DNA from: Paenibacillus sp. SY21-1
GTDB taxonomy: Bacteria; Bacillota; Bacilli; Paenibacillales; Paenibacillaceae
Direction of reading: 5' to 3'
NCBI RefSeq assembly: GCF_005222705.1
Contig: NZ_STGF01000004.1
Span: 1 to 64,000, forward strand
DNA: 64,000 nt
The first letter of the stretch is position 1. Every line of letters begins with the position of its first letter. This document shows positions 1 to 7,381 of the stretch, piece after piece. Made by a program: the position numbers and the translations under genes. The notes beneath the pieces were generated by a model. The model had not been told where the DNA came from and ran no database searches. It was given only the letters and a program-made list of their open reading frames with translations.

Positions 1-275
1 ACCAACCTCGTTATACATTATATAAAATGTAACGAGGTAAAATCAACCATTTTATCGTCATACCCTTGTCACTACGCTGTTTTCTCTTTCAACATCGTTA
101 CACAATCCGGGAACTCAGGATACATATGCGAAAGGTTGAATTATTTATTTTCCTTGTTTTAGCACAAAACTGAGGGATCTATTGGGAACAAAGCTGCAGA
201 TGGCAAACGCTACAACCTTTTACTCAAGATATACCCCCACAAAAGGAGCGATGATCTAAATATGGAAAAAGCAAG
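1..275. other. AT-rich intergenic or decayed DNA
   Basis: No gene could be supported here. A near-perfect inverted repeat lies at 6-37 (arms CCTCGTTA..ACATT and AATGTAACGAGG around a short AT loop), but no T run follows it on either strand, so it is not a convincing terminator. A six-codon frame behind AAAGGAGCG near 243 ends in the promoter described at 276. The stretch resembles the remains of genes at an insertion-rich site. Confidence 0.5.
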
Positions 276-314
276 TTGACAAATACTGGTTTGTTGATAA
301 TAATAATCATTATC
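276..314 (+). promoter_or_regulatory. SigA-type promoter overlapped by a Fur box, cut off from its gene
   Basis: TTGACA (276-281), a 17-base spacer and AATAAT (299-304) form a strong promoter. Bases 296-314 (GATAATAATAATCATTATC) match the 19-bp Fur consensus at 18 of 19 positions and cover the -10 region, so iron-loaded Fur should repress it. A ribosome binding site (AAGGAGAAG, about 350-358) and ATG (364) follow, but the frame stops after four codons and the left end of the IS3 element begins at 381. The gene it once drove is missing. Confidence 0.75.
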
Positions 315-382
315 TACATTTTTATAATTCTAATTTTATTAATCTATTAAGGAGAAGTGGGAAATGAAAGTGAGATGATATG

Positions 383-438
383 CTCCCATCATAGTAGACA
401 GTAGAAAAACAAAAATTCTACTTCTACCGTGATGGGAG
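383..438 (+). promoter_or_regulatory. Long hairpin covering the IS3 transposase ribosome binding site
   Basis: Nine bases at 383-391 (CTCCCATCA) pair exactly with 430-438 (TGATGGGAG). After a 2/2 internal loop the stem continues, 394-398 with 423-427 and 400-406 with 416-422, with one bulged C at 399 and an A-rich loop (407-415). The right arm contains GGGAG (434-438), the Shine-Dalgarno site for ATG 447. A transcript entering from outside would include the left arm and bury the site. One started inside the element would not. The same logic is known for IS10 and IS50; its use here is inferred. Confidence 0.7.
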
Positions 439-446
439 TTTTTGTG

Positions 447-1130
447 ATGTCGAAAAGAAATCAGATTTCATTAGACGTAAAATTACATGTCGTAAAACGA
501 TGTATTCAAAATCAATCCAATCCTAACTATGAAGCCAAGCAACTAGGGGTCGCTCACATGACAGTTAGGGATTGGATAAGAAAGTATAGAGCAGAGGGAT
601 TGGAAGGATTAAAACAATCCAGGCGTTGGAAAGAATACTCGGATGAACACAAGCATGCTGCGATTAAAGACGTTCTTTCCGGAAATCTTTCGATTTGGGA
701 GACGACAAAAAAGTACCAGATTTCGAGTAGCCGTGTGTTTAGAAGATGGATTTCCAAGTATACTTGTAGGGAAGAAATAAAACCTACACATAAAGGAAAA
801 TCTCCTATGAATAAAGGACGTAAAACCACTTTTGAAGAGCGCATTGAAATTGCCCAGTATACCCTTGCCCATCAGTTGGATGATCAGAAAGCGATGAAGA
901 AGTACGATGTGTCCTACCACCAGGTGTACGCATGGGTTCGTAAGTATCAATCGGGCAATGAGGAGGCTCTTAGAGATCATCGCGGCCGCACTAAGCCTGT
1001 GGAGGAACTAGGTGAGACGGAGCGTCTTAAACTTCGAATCAAGGAGCTCGAAGCACGCAACGCGTACTTAGAAATGGAGAATGCCTTCGAAAAAAAGTGG
1101 GCAGAGATCCGGCGAAGACCTACACGCTAA
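447..1130 (+). CDS. IS3-family transposase OrfA (helix-turn-helix subunit)
   Basis: OrfA binds the element ends and is the upstream part of the OrfAB transposase made by frameshifting. The roughly 228-residue product contains repeated helix-turn-helix units (for example around AKQLGVAHMTVRDWIRKY, a second near TTKKYQISSSRVFRRW and a third near KKYDVSYHQVYAWVRKY), followed by a coiled-coil stretch near the C-terminus (LKLRIKELEARNAYLEMEN). ATG 447 is preferred over GTG 429 because GGGAG lies eight bases before it and the 429 start would sit inside that hairpin. It overlaps OrfB, which lies in the -1 frame. OrfA is longer than usual for the family. Confidence 0.85.
   Translation: MSKRNQISLDVKLHVVKRCIQNQSNPNYEAKQLGVAHMTVRDWIRKYRAEGLEGLKQSRRWKEYSDEHKHAAIKDVLSGNLSIWETTKKYQISSSRVFRRWISKYTCREEIKPTHKGKSPMNKGRKTTFEERIEIAQYTLAHQLDDQKAMKKYDVSYHQVYAWVRKYQSGNEEALRDHRGRTKPVEELGETERLKLRIKELEARNAYLEMENAFEKKWAEIRRRPTR
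1091..1097 (+). promoter_or_regulatory. A AAA AAG slippery heptamer for -1 frameshifting
   Basis: In the OrfA frame the codons are GAA AAA AAG TGG, so bases 1091-1097 read A AAA AAG in the X XXY YYZ register of programmed -1 frameshift sites. A slip of one base leads straight into the OrfB frame, which is open from this point, and would give a fused OrfAB of about 520 residues. No stem-loop downstream was worked out. Confidence 0.8.
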
Positions 1131-2008
1131 CCTTCGTTCGACATGTAGACGTGTATCAAGCGATTCAAGAGCTGCACACGGAGAAGGGCTATGCCATCCT
1201 AGCGCTATGTAAGCTTGCTAAAGTCGCCAGATCTGCCTATTACAAATGGCTAAAGTGGAAGCCGTCTAAACGAGAACGTGAAACGCTTGCACTCGCAAAA
1301 GAAGTGAAGCTTCACTATGACAAGCGAAATGGGATACTGGGTTATCGACAAATGTGCATCCAATTGAACCGGAAACGTAAAAAGAGGGACAACAAAAAAC
1401 GATACTACCGGATCATGAGAGCTCTCGGATTAAAAGCAGTGATTCGTAGAAAGCGTCCAACCTACGTCACAGCTACAGCAACCCATGTCGCCGACAATGT
1501 AATGAACCGTGATTTTCAAGCCGCTGCTCCGAATAAGAAGTGGTGCACAGATATCACCGAGTTGAAGTATGGGAACGGCCAAAAATCGTATTTGAGCGCG
1601 ATTATAGATGTGTACGACAACTCCCTCATATCGTGGGTGCTTAGCCACTCCAACAACAACAAACTGGTCATGGATACGGTGAAGAAGGCGTATAGGGGGA
1701 AACGTGGGGTAACGCCTCTTCTGCATAGTGACCGAGGTTTCCAGTACACCTGGCATGACTATAATCGCTTGAAGAAAAAGTACGGTTTCACAACGAGCAT
1801 GTCTCGTGTGAGCCGATGTTTGGATAACCAGCCTATTGAGCGATTTTGGGGCACATACAAGGCAGAAAGCTTTTATTTGAAGAATTTCGATACCTATGAT
1901 GAAGTTATTGAAGATGTGCGGAATTATATCCGTTACTATAACAACTACCGCTATACAGAGCGACTTAACGGCTTGTCTCCGCATGAGTATCGGCGAGCTG
2001 CTTCATGA
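1097..2008 (+). CDS. IS3-family transposase OrfB (DDE integrase catalytic part)
   Basis: This is the catalytic half of the transposase. It has an HTH_21-like N-terminal part (GYAILALCKLAKVARSAYYKW) and an rve integrase core with the triad visible in order: D in WCTDITELKYG, D in LHSDRGFQYT and E in QPIERFWGTYKAE. The C-terminus RYTERLNGLSPHEYR is typical. The frame is intact. GTG at 1097 is only the first start codon in this frame. The protein is probably made mainly as an OrfAB fusion through the heptamer at 1091-1097. Confidence 0.9.
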   Translation: MGRDPAKTYTLTFVRHVDVYQAIQELHTEKGYAILALCKLAKVARSAYYKWLKWKPSKRERETLALAKEVKLHYDKRNGILGYRQMCIQLNRKRKKRDNKKRYYRIMRALGLKAVIRRKRPTYVTATATHVADNVMNRDFQAAAPNKKWCTDITELKYGNGQKSYLSAIIDVYDNSLISWVLSHSNNNKLVMDTVKKAYRGKRGVTPLLHSDRGFQYTWHDYNRLKKKYGFTTSMSRVSRCLDNQPIERFWGTYKAESFYLKNFDTYDEVIEDVRNYIRYYNNYRYTERLNGLSPHEYRRAAS

Positions 2009-2096
2009 AAATAATCCCCTAGTTCTTTTGAACTGGGGGAACAATCAATCCGATTTTTTGTTTTTTTCACTGTCTACTTGACAGGGAGCACTTCAA

Positions 2097-2585
2097 ATGT
2101 ATCAATATAATGTTATTTTAATTAGGTCATATCAAAATGAACTCGAAAAACAAGCTGATTTACTTAGAATAAATTATTATCAAACACTTGTTACCCCGAC
2201 ACAGGGAGAAATTAATGCAGCAAAGCAAGCAGGTTATCAATTTGGGAAGAATATAGAATTAGATGCAGGTTGGAGTTATAGAAAAGATCCTGGAAATGAT
2301 GGGACAGGAACCCAAGATCATGTTCATGTTTTTGGTCCAAATGGAGCACACTGGTCTCAAAATAAAGATGGCTCTATACACGATAAAGGCAAAAACAGTC
2401 CTGGGGAACCACCAAAATGGGTAAAGAAAGATATAAAGAAAAAAGGCAGATGGGATTGGGACGAAAATAAGGCTAAGTCAAATCAATACGATTATGACCC
2501 CCATTATGAGCACTACTACCCGGAGGATTCAAATAATCAATTTATACCTATTATTCCGGTGTTTCCTCGTATAATAATTATATGA
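2097..2585 (+). CDS. Orphan toxin tip of an Rhs/polymorphic toxin, 5' end lost
   Basis: The 162-residue product begins six bases after the IS3 right end and has no ribosome binding site of its own. It looks like the C-terminal cargo of a large Rhs/Wap-type protein. A variable region leads into a compact His-rich domain (DHVHVFGPNGAHWS, then DGSIHDKGKNSPGEPP and a lysine-rich GRWDWD segment). The DHVHVF motif suggests a metal-dependent or general-base nuclease active site, which is inference. It is followed directly by a small acidic protein gene, and Rhs repeat debris lies downstream, the usual toxin-immunity layout. GC content is far below the chromosomal average. The exact toxin family was not recognised. 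Confidence 0.55.
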   Translation: MYQYNVILIRSYQNELEKQADLLRINYYQTLVTPTQGEINAAKQAGYQFGKNIELDAGWSYRKDPGNDGTGTQDHVHVFGPNGAHWSQNKDGSIHDKGKNSPGEPPKWVKKDIKKKGRWDWDENKAKSNQYDYDPHYEHYYPEDSNNQFIPIIPVFPRIIII

Positions 2586-2599
2586 AAGAAGGAATATTA

Positions 2600-3079
2600 A
2601 TGAAGTATTTTAAAAATGATTTGTGGGAATCAATTAACTCAATCGATATTAACGAAAGTGAACGTGCAGAGGAAGAATGGAAAGTTAATAGTAAACTATA
2701 TTGGCATGAATTTAAGAGACTTGAAACACGACTGAATAAAAATGTGTTTGATTTTTTTTCTAAATATGATTTTCATGACTGTACGGTTAGCGAATGTAAA
2801 ATGAAAAACTTTGAGTTGAAAAATAATAATTATACAAGTGTCGAGATCGTTGTTAAATATGGAGATGATGAATGGGTTATTTTATACAATAATATCGTGA
2901 AATTCAGTGTCAATTTTAATGAAGATAGTGATAACTTCATTAATGGTTTTGGGGAATGGGGATATCATGAGTTACTTATGGTAGATACTGAAAAATTGTC
3001 TCATGAAATTTTATTTTCTTCTGGAGCAACTATACTGGTTTCCTTTTTTGACAAGGACATTTCAATACATAAGAAATAA
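2600..3079 (+). CDS. Probable immunity protein, DUF4085-like
   Basis: The acidic product of about 159 residues starts MKYFKNDLWESINS, an opening I associate with the DUF4085 family, and has no signal peptide or membrane segment. ATG 2600 is chosen over 2582 because GAAGGA lies at the right distance, overlapping the end of the toxin frame. Coupling to the toxin gene and low GC content suggest that it protects the cell by binding the toxin in the cytoplasm. Assignment rests on context more than on motifs. Confidence 0.5.
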   Translation: MKYFKNDLWESINSIDINESERAEEEWKVNSKLYWHEFKRLETRLNKNVFDFFSKYDFHDCTVSECKMKNFELKNNNYTSVEIVVKYGDDEWVILYNNIVKFSVNFNEDSDNFINGFGEWGYHELLMVDTEKLSHEILFSSGATILVSFFDKDISIHKK

Positions 3080-3108
3080 ATCGAATTTGCTTTGTAAATC
3101 GCTCGAGA

Positions 3109-3198
3109 ATTCAAGGAACAGTCGTACTGTCCTCGACCGATTATACGCATGACAACCATGGAAATATCCTCACGGCGATATTCGAGTTAGAAAAATGA
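3109..3198 (+). pseudogene. Rhs YD-repeat remnant
   Basis: A short frame without a start reads DYTHDNHGNILTAIFELEK before a stop at 3196. The YxxDxxGNxxT pattern is a YD repeat of Rhs/Wap proteins. It is a fragment, probably left by deletion or recombination among Rhs tips. Confidence 0.6.
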
Positions 3199-3269
3199 TA
3201 GATTCACTTTAAATAAGACGAGAATAGTACGTAATCAGTTACAAGTACAATGAGACAATTCACACATAG

Positions 3270-3306
3270 CCACATGCGAGTGTAACCACTCCATGTGGTT
3301 TTTTAC
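3270..3306 (+). terminator. Rho-independent terminator
   Basis: CCACATG (3270-3276) pairs with CATGTGG (3292-3298) and is followed by six T. It lies after the toxin-immunity pair. Confidence 0.65.
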
Positions 3307-3808
3307 AAATCTCTATATGTGTTATTTAGGGGGCGCAATCTCAATACGTTTAGCAATAACCCTAATGGTTATTCTGCTACTCTTACACGAGTTGAGAATC
3401 AGGGGCTCTTGCAACCAAAATCGATCCAGCAGCAAAGCAGCAAAGCTACAGCTATAACCATATGGCTCAGCTCATATTAATGAAGGATCGTAAAGGTATA
3501 AACTTTAGTTATCAATACAATGAGCATTTCCGAAATACGGTCAAAACCGCAACCGGAACGAACAATCCGACCCAGCAAAGCAAGCTGATCGTGGGTAGCG
3601 CTGGTATTTTGACAGATAAGCTAGAGCTTTATCGAAATGGTACGTTGACTAGCTAGATGACAACAACAATTGATAATTTGAAGCGTGTAACGAATCAGAC
3701 AATGGAGAGTCCGGGATATGGCTCTTCGTTGCAGTTAGGCTATGACAAAAACAATCGGATTACTGCTCTGACGAGTACGGGTGGTACAGGAAGTACGGGG
3801 AGTTTTGT
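3295..3808 (+). pseudogene. Decayed Rhs core fragment, frameshifted and stopped
   Basis: Three adjoining frames together read as part of an Rhs core. The first includes LNTFSNNPNGYSATLTRVENQG (frame 1). After a frameshift near 3460 comes DRKGINFSYQYNEHFRNTV. A TAG at 3654-3656 then interrupts before DNLKRVTNQTM and a YDKNNRITAL repeat. The coding similarity stops near 3808, where a transposase fragment joins in another frame. No functional product is possible. Together with the repeat remnant at 3109 and the orphan toxin it marks a former Rhs/Wap locus. Confidence 0.65.
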
Positions 3809-4336
3809 AACCTTCAGTTGTGGGAGACGGATATTAAGTATGGCTGGATTGCAGGTGAACATCGTTTCTTCTTTCTGATGAGCATCATTGACGTGTTCGA
3901 CCGGGCCATCGTTACGTATCACCTCGGCTTGTCCTGCAAAGCCAAGGACCTTGTTCAGATCACGCAAGAGGCGCTTATGAAGCGCCAACTCTTTGGCAAA
4001 GCGAATCGGCCAGTCATGCGATCAGACAATGGACCGCAGTTCATAAGTCATCGATTTGCAGAGGCCTGCGAACAATTCGAAATGGTTCACGAGCGCATAC
4101 CACCCAAGACGCCGAATAAGAATGCTCATATCGAGTCTTTCCATGCCATTCTAGAATCCGAGTGCTATCAGCGACACGAATTTGAGAACTATCAACATGC
4201 TTATGAAGTCGTGATCGGCTTTATCCACAACTACAACCATAATCGCATTCATGGCAGCATCTACGATATGTCACCATACGAATATAAGGATGCGATTAAG
4301 CTTGGCATTGCGAAGCCTAAGGAAATAAAAGTGTGA
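3808..4336 (+). pseudogene. 5'-truncated IS3-family OrfB transposase
   Basis: About 170 residues of an rve integrase core remain. All three catalytic positions are present (D in WETDIKYGW, D in MRSDNGPQF, E in NAHIESFHA), and the usual end (YNHNRIHGSIYDMSPYEY) is intact. OrfA and the N-terminal third of OrfB are missing. The start given at 3818 is merely an internal ATG. It belongs to a different IS3 element from the one at 381-2090. The left edge abuts Rhs debris. The right end of the element probably lies near 4401-4425. Confidence 0.75.
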
Positions 4337-4424
4337 GACGATGAAAACGAAAATCGAAGCAAACCCAAGAAATTCTAAGCAATCAATCGAATAAGAGGTG
4401 CGGTGTCCATTATTCGGGGGTTAA

Positions 4425-4967
4425 ACCGCTCCCTCAAAAGCTGAACGAGAAGATTGGCTTCAGCAAAAACAAGAAGAAGAGAACCAAAAACCTCTTTTCA
4501 AGAAAGAAATCGCTGCTCAGCTCAGTGAGCCATTTCAGGTTCTAAGAGACGAAATGCCGCATGCGCCGGAGTGGGGAATCAAGAAGAATAGTGATGGAAA
4601 AAACGTCTTCTGGTACGGCTATAAAGGTCATCTTGCCGTAGGAACCAAGAGCCAATATATTCTTGGAGCTTTGCTCTCTTCTGGGAACTTGAACGATGGT
4701 AAAGCCGCGATTCCGCTACTAAAAGGAGTGGCTTTGCATCATCCATATTTCCATTTCAACTATGCAGCTATGGATGCCGGTTACGACTATGAGTCCATCT
4801 ATGAGCAAGTTCGAGAAGCAAAGGCGTATGCGATAATCGCGTATAACCGCCGACGGGAACCCGAACTTCTGGGATTTGACGAACACTTTGCCCGCACTTG
4901 TGTGAGAGAGCATTCGTATCGTAGCATTTTAAGACCATACAACACCGTTAGCTTAAATGCGGTATGA
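4425..4967 (+). pseudogene. Internal fragment of an IS4/IS1182-like DDE transposase
   Basis: An open frame from 4425, without a start codon, reads through AEREDWLQQKQEEENQKP to PHAPEWGIKKNSDGKNVFWYGYKG and on to AAMDAGYDYESIYE, which carries a conserved Asp of the DDE core. After CVREHSYR the family similarity ends and the frame runs out. Both ends of the transposase are missing, and it joins directly onto the IS3 remnant upstream. The family name is tentative. Confidence 0.65.
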
Positions 4968-5059
4968 AACTTGCGTTTAAAATGTCGAAACGTTTTGTAA
5001 TTAATGACCACATGACATATGCGTTTTAATCAAATTAACATGATCAATCCCTCATTTTA

Positions 5060-5088
5060 TTGGGCTGCCAGCCAATAAACCGTATAAT
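5060..5088 (+). promoter_or_regulatory. Promoter of the first two-component operon
   Basis: TTGGGC (5060-5065), 17 bases and TATAAT (5083-5088) lie 40 bases before the response regulator start. They mark the return to ordinary chromosomal gene order after the insertion-rich stretch. Confidence 0.55.
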
Positions 5089-5127
5089 AAAGAAAGCAAT
5101 GTTCACTCCAACGGGGACGGTGAAGCC

Positions 5128-5811
5128 ATGAACGAAAAAATAATGGTCATTGAGGACGAGAGCAAAATAGCCGAGGCTATCGCCTATGCCTTGAAAAGGG
5201 AGGGCTATGCTGTCGAGGTTGTGAATCATGGCGGCGCGGCTCTGGAAAGGGTGCAGGCGTTTCGGCCGGACGCCGTTATATTGGATGTTATGCTGCCGGG
5301 GATGGACGGCTACGATATTCTTAAGAAGCTGCAGGATAAAGGGCGAATCGGCGTCATCATGCTGACGGCCAAGGAAGATATCGTCCACAAGGTGCTGGGA
5401 CTTGAGCTTGGTGCAGACGATTATATGACCAAGCCCTTCGATATGCGCGAGCTGCTTGCCCGTTTAAAGTCGCTGCTGCGGCGAATGCAGGCGGCGGGGG
5501 AGACGAATGAGACAGCCGAGCTCGAGCTTGGCGGCGTTGTGCTGCAGCTGGACAAACGGCTGGCGTTCGCGGGAGCGGAGAAGCTGGATCTGACCCCGAA
5601 GGAATACGATCTGCTCGCGCTGCTCATCGCCAGTCCGGGCCGAGTCTATACGCGCGAGCAGCTGCTGGATTTGGTCTGGGGAATGGATTATGTCGGCGGC
5701 ACGCGCACCGTCGATATTCATGTGCAGAGGGTACGCAAAAAGCTGGGCCCGGCTTGCGGCGAGCTTATTCAAACCGTTCACGGCATCGGCTACAAAGCCT
5801 TGGGAGGCTAA
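5128..5811 (+). CDS. OmpR/PhoB-family response regulator
   Basis: This cytoplasmic DNA-binding regulator of 227 residues is phosphorylated by the adjacent kinase. The receiver domain (about 3-115) has the acidic pocket in IEDESK, phospho-acceptor D53 in VILDVMLPGMDG, the conserved Thr and Lys in MLTAKE and DDYMTKPF. The C-terminal winged helix (about 130-225) has LTPKEYDLLALL and TRTVDIHVQRVRKKLG. A GGGGACGGTGA site precedes ATG 5128. The kinase gene follows one base after the stop. Target genes are unknown; the lipoprotein gene downstream may be one. Confidence 0.93.
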   Translation: MNEKIMVIEDESKIAEAIAYALKREGYAVEVVNHGGAALERVQAFRPDAVILDVMLPGMDGYDILKKLQDKGRIGVIMLTAKEDIVHKVLGLELGADDYMTKPFDMRELLARLKSLLRRMQAAGETNETAELELGGVVLQLDKRLAFAGAEKLDLTPKEYDLLALLIASPGRVYTREQLLDLVWGMDYVGGTRTVDIHVQRVRKKLGPACGELIQTVHGIGYKALGG

Positions 5812-5812
5812 A

Positions 5813-7285
5813 GTGAGAATCAGCATCAAAATCAAATTCAGCGTTTTTTTGGCGATACTGCTGCTGCTGACGGTGTATATCTTAAGCTTGCTGGTGCTGG
5901 AGGGCATCCAAAAAAATCAGCGCGAGCAGGTGGAGCAATTTTTTGAGCAGCAGGCGGCTACGGCCAATCAATACTTGCTGCAATCGCTGCTAGCCGAGCA
6001 GAGCAAGGTGCCGCAAACCTATCTGGCATCGAGGGGCGCGGAGTTTGCCAAGCAGCTTGAGCTGATAAGCGGACAAGCCGTTGTGCTGTACGATCAGGAG
6101 GGACAGAGTCTGAACAGGAGCATATCCGCTCCCGTGTCGGACAGCATCCGGGAAACGCTGGCGTACGCGCTGCGCAATCAAACGACCTACCTGACCGAGA
6201 ACGATTCATTATATTATATGACTCCGTTGAGGATAGGCGGCGAGCAAGTCGGGGTCGTACAGTTCTATTATTCGTTGACGGACAATCTGGCGTTCTACAA
6301 TCGAATCAAGCAGCTGTTTGTGTATATCGGAGCTGGCGTATTTTTGCTCAGTTTTATGCTTGCTTACGTCTATTTCAATCGGTTTGCGGGCGCTATTATA
6401 AGGCTGAACGAAACGGTAGATCAAATACGGGAAGGCCAGTTTGCGGCGCCCGGACTGAAGCGCAGGGATGAAATCGGCGTGCTCAGCGACGGCATCCGCG
6501 AGATGAGCGAGCAAATCAGGGATACCATTCGGGAGAAGGATGCGGAAAGAGAGAAGCTGGCTCTTGCGGTGCATAAGCTGTCTCTGCTCGACAAGGAGCA
6601 AAAGGAGTTTATCGGCAATGTGACGCACGAGTTTAAAACGCCGCTAACGTCGATCAAAGCTTATCTGGATTTGCTTGACATGTACCCGGATGATGCAAGC
6701 CTGCTGGAAACCGCATTGGCAAGCATCAACAGCGAAACCCAGCGGCTTTACGAAATGGTGGACAAGGCGCTGCAGCTGTCTGCGATGGAAAAATACGAGT
6801 TTGAATTCAATAAGGAACAGCTGGACACCCGGCAGATCATTCTGACGGTGCTGAACAGTCTAAAGGGAAAGCTGGACAAGTTCGGGATCGCGTTGGAGAC
6901 GGATTTGAGCGAAGCTGTAGTGGAAGCGGATAAGGATAGCTTGACGCTTGTGCTGATGAATCTTCTGGATAACGCGATAAAATACAACAAGGCGGGGGGA
7001 CGCATCCACGTCACCAATAAGGTGCAAAATGGCATGGTTGTCATGGAGCTTGCGGACACAGGCATCGGAATCCCCCAAGAGGCTGCGCACAAAGTTTTCG
7101 AGCCATTTTATACGGTAGACAAAAACAGGTCGAGAGAACAGGGGGGAGCCGGGCTGGGGCTCGCTCTGGCCAGAAAGTACACCGAGTCGCAGGGAGGGAC
7201 GCTCAAGCTCGTCAGCACCGGAGAGGAAGGCACGCGATTTCGTCTTTCATTCCCTGTTTACGCAGGAGAGGAGACATTGGGATAG
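5813..7285 (+). CDS. Membrane sensor histidine kinase (HAMP-HisKA-HATPase)
   Basis: The 490-residue kinase partners the regulator just upstream. It has a membrane segment at about 8-30, an external sensor region, a second membrane segment at about 165-190, a HAMP linker, and HisKA with H272 in NVTHEFKTPLTSIK. The ATPase domain has the N box (LLDNAIKYNKAG), G1 (DTGIGI), an F box (VFEPFYTVDK) and G2 (GAGLGLALA). GTG 5813 is chosen because GGGAGG (5802-5807) lies just ahead and the first residues run into the membrane helix. A longer in-frame extension would overlap the regulator. The signal sensed is unknown. Confidence 0.92.
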   Translation: MRISIKIKFSVFLAILLLLTVYILSLLVLEGIQKNQREQVEQFFEQQAATANQYLLQSLLAEQSKVPQTYLASRGAEFAKQLELISGQAVVLYDQEGQSLNRSISAPVSDSIRETLAYALRNQTTYLTENDSLYYMTPLRIGGEQVGVVQFYYSLTDNLAFYNRIKQLFVYIGAGVFLLSFMLAYVYFNRFAGAIIRLNETVDQIREGQFAAPGLKRRDEIGVLSDGIREMSEQIRDTIREKDAEREKLALAVHKLSLLDKEQKEFIGNVTHEFKTPLTSIKAYLDLLDMYPDDASLLETALASINSETQRLYEMVDKALQLSAMEKYEFEFNKEQLDTRQIILTVLNSLKGKLDKFGIALETDLSEAVVEADKDSLTLVLMNLLDNAIKYNKAGGRIHVTNKVQNGMVVMELADTGIGIPQEAAHKVFEPFYTVDKNRSREQGGAGLGLALARKYTESQGGTLKLVSTGEEGTRFRLSFPVYAGEETLG

Positions 7286-7381
7286 GAAACATTTCGGACG
7301 GAATTGTTTACATTTTTGAAACAACCGTTTGTTTTTTTGGAACATCTGCTTGTTAAGGTATAGATCAAGGAGGCGATCCAT

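Larger units (their letters stand above)
381..2090 (+). mobile_element. Complete IS3-family insertion sequence
   Basis: The element carries two overlapping transposase frames and is bounded by 23-bp imperfect inverted repeats. The left end, 381-403, starts TGCTCCCATCATAGTAGACA. The right end, 2068-2090, reads TGCTCCCTGTCAAGTAGACA on the minus strand. The outer TGCTCCC and the inner AGTAGACAGT blocks match. At about 1.7 kb it is long for the family because OrfA has extra helix-turn-helix segments. The flanks (GATA on the left, CTTC on the right) show no target duplication, so one side may have been deleted or recombined after insertion. Confidence 0.85.

Noticed and set aside
6..37. Inverted repeat as a terminator or IS end
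   Set aside because: No T run follows on either strand and no transposase or matching partner repeat is near.
374..2094. Target-site duplication of the IS3 element
   Set aside because: The three or four bases outside the left end (ATA/GATA) do not match those outside the right end (CTT/CTTC).
5690..5812. Upstream extension of the first histidine kinase into the regulator gene
   Set aside because: The frame overlaps the regulator's DNA-binding domain. GTG 5813 has GGGAGG and starts a typical signal-anchor.
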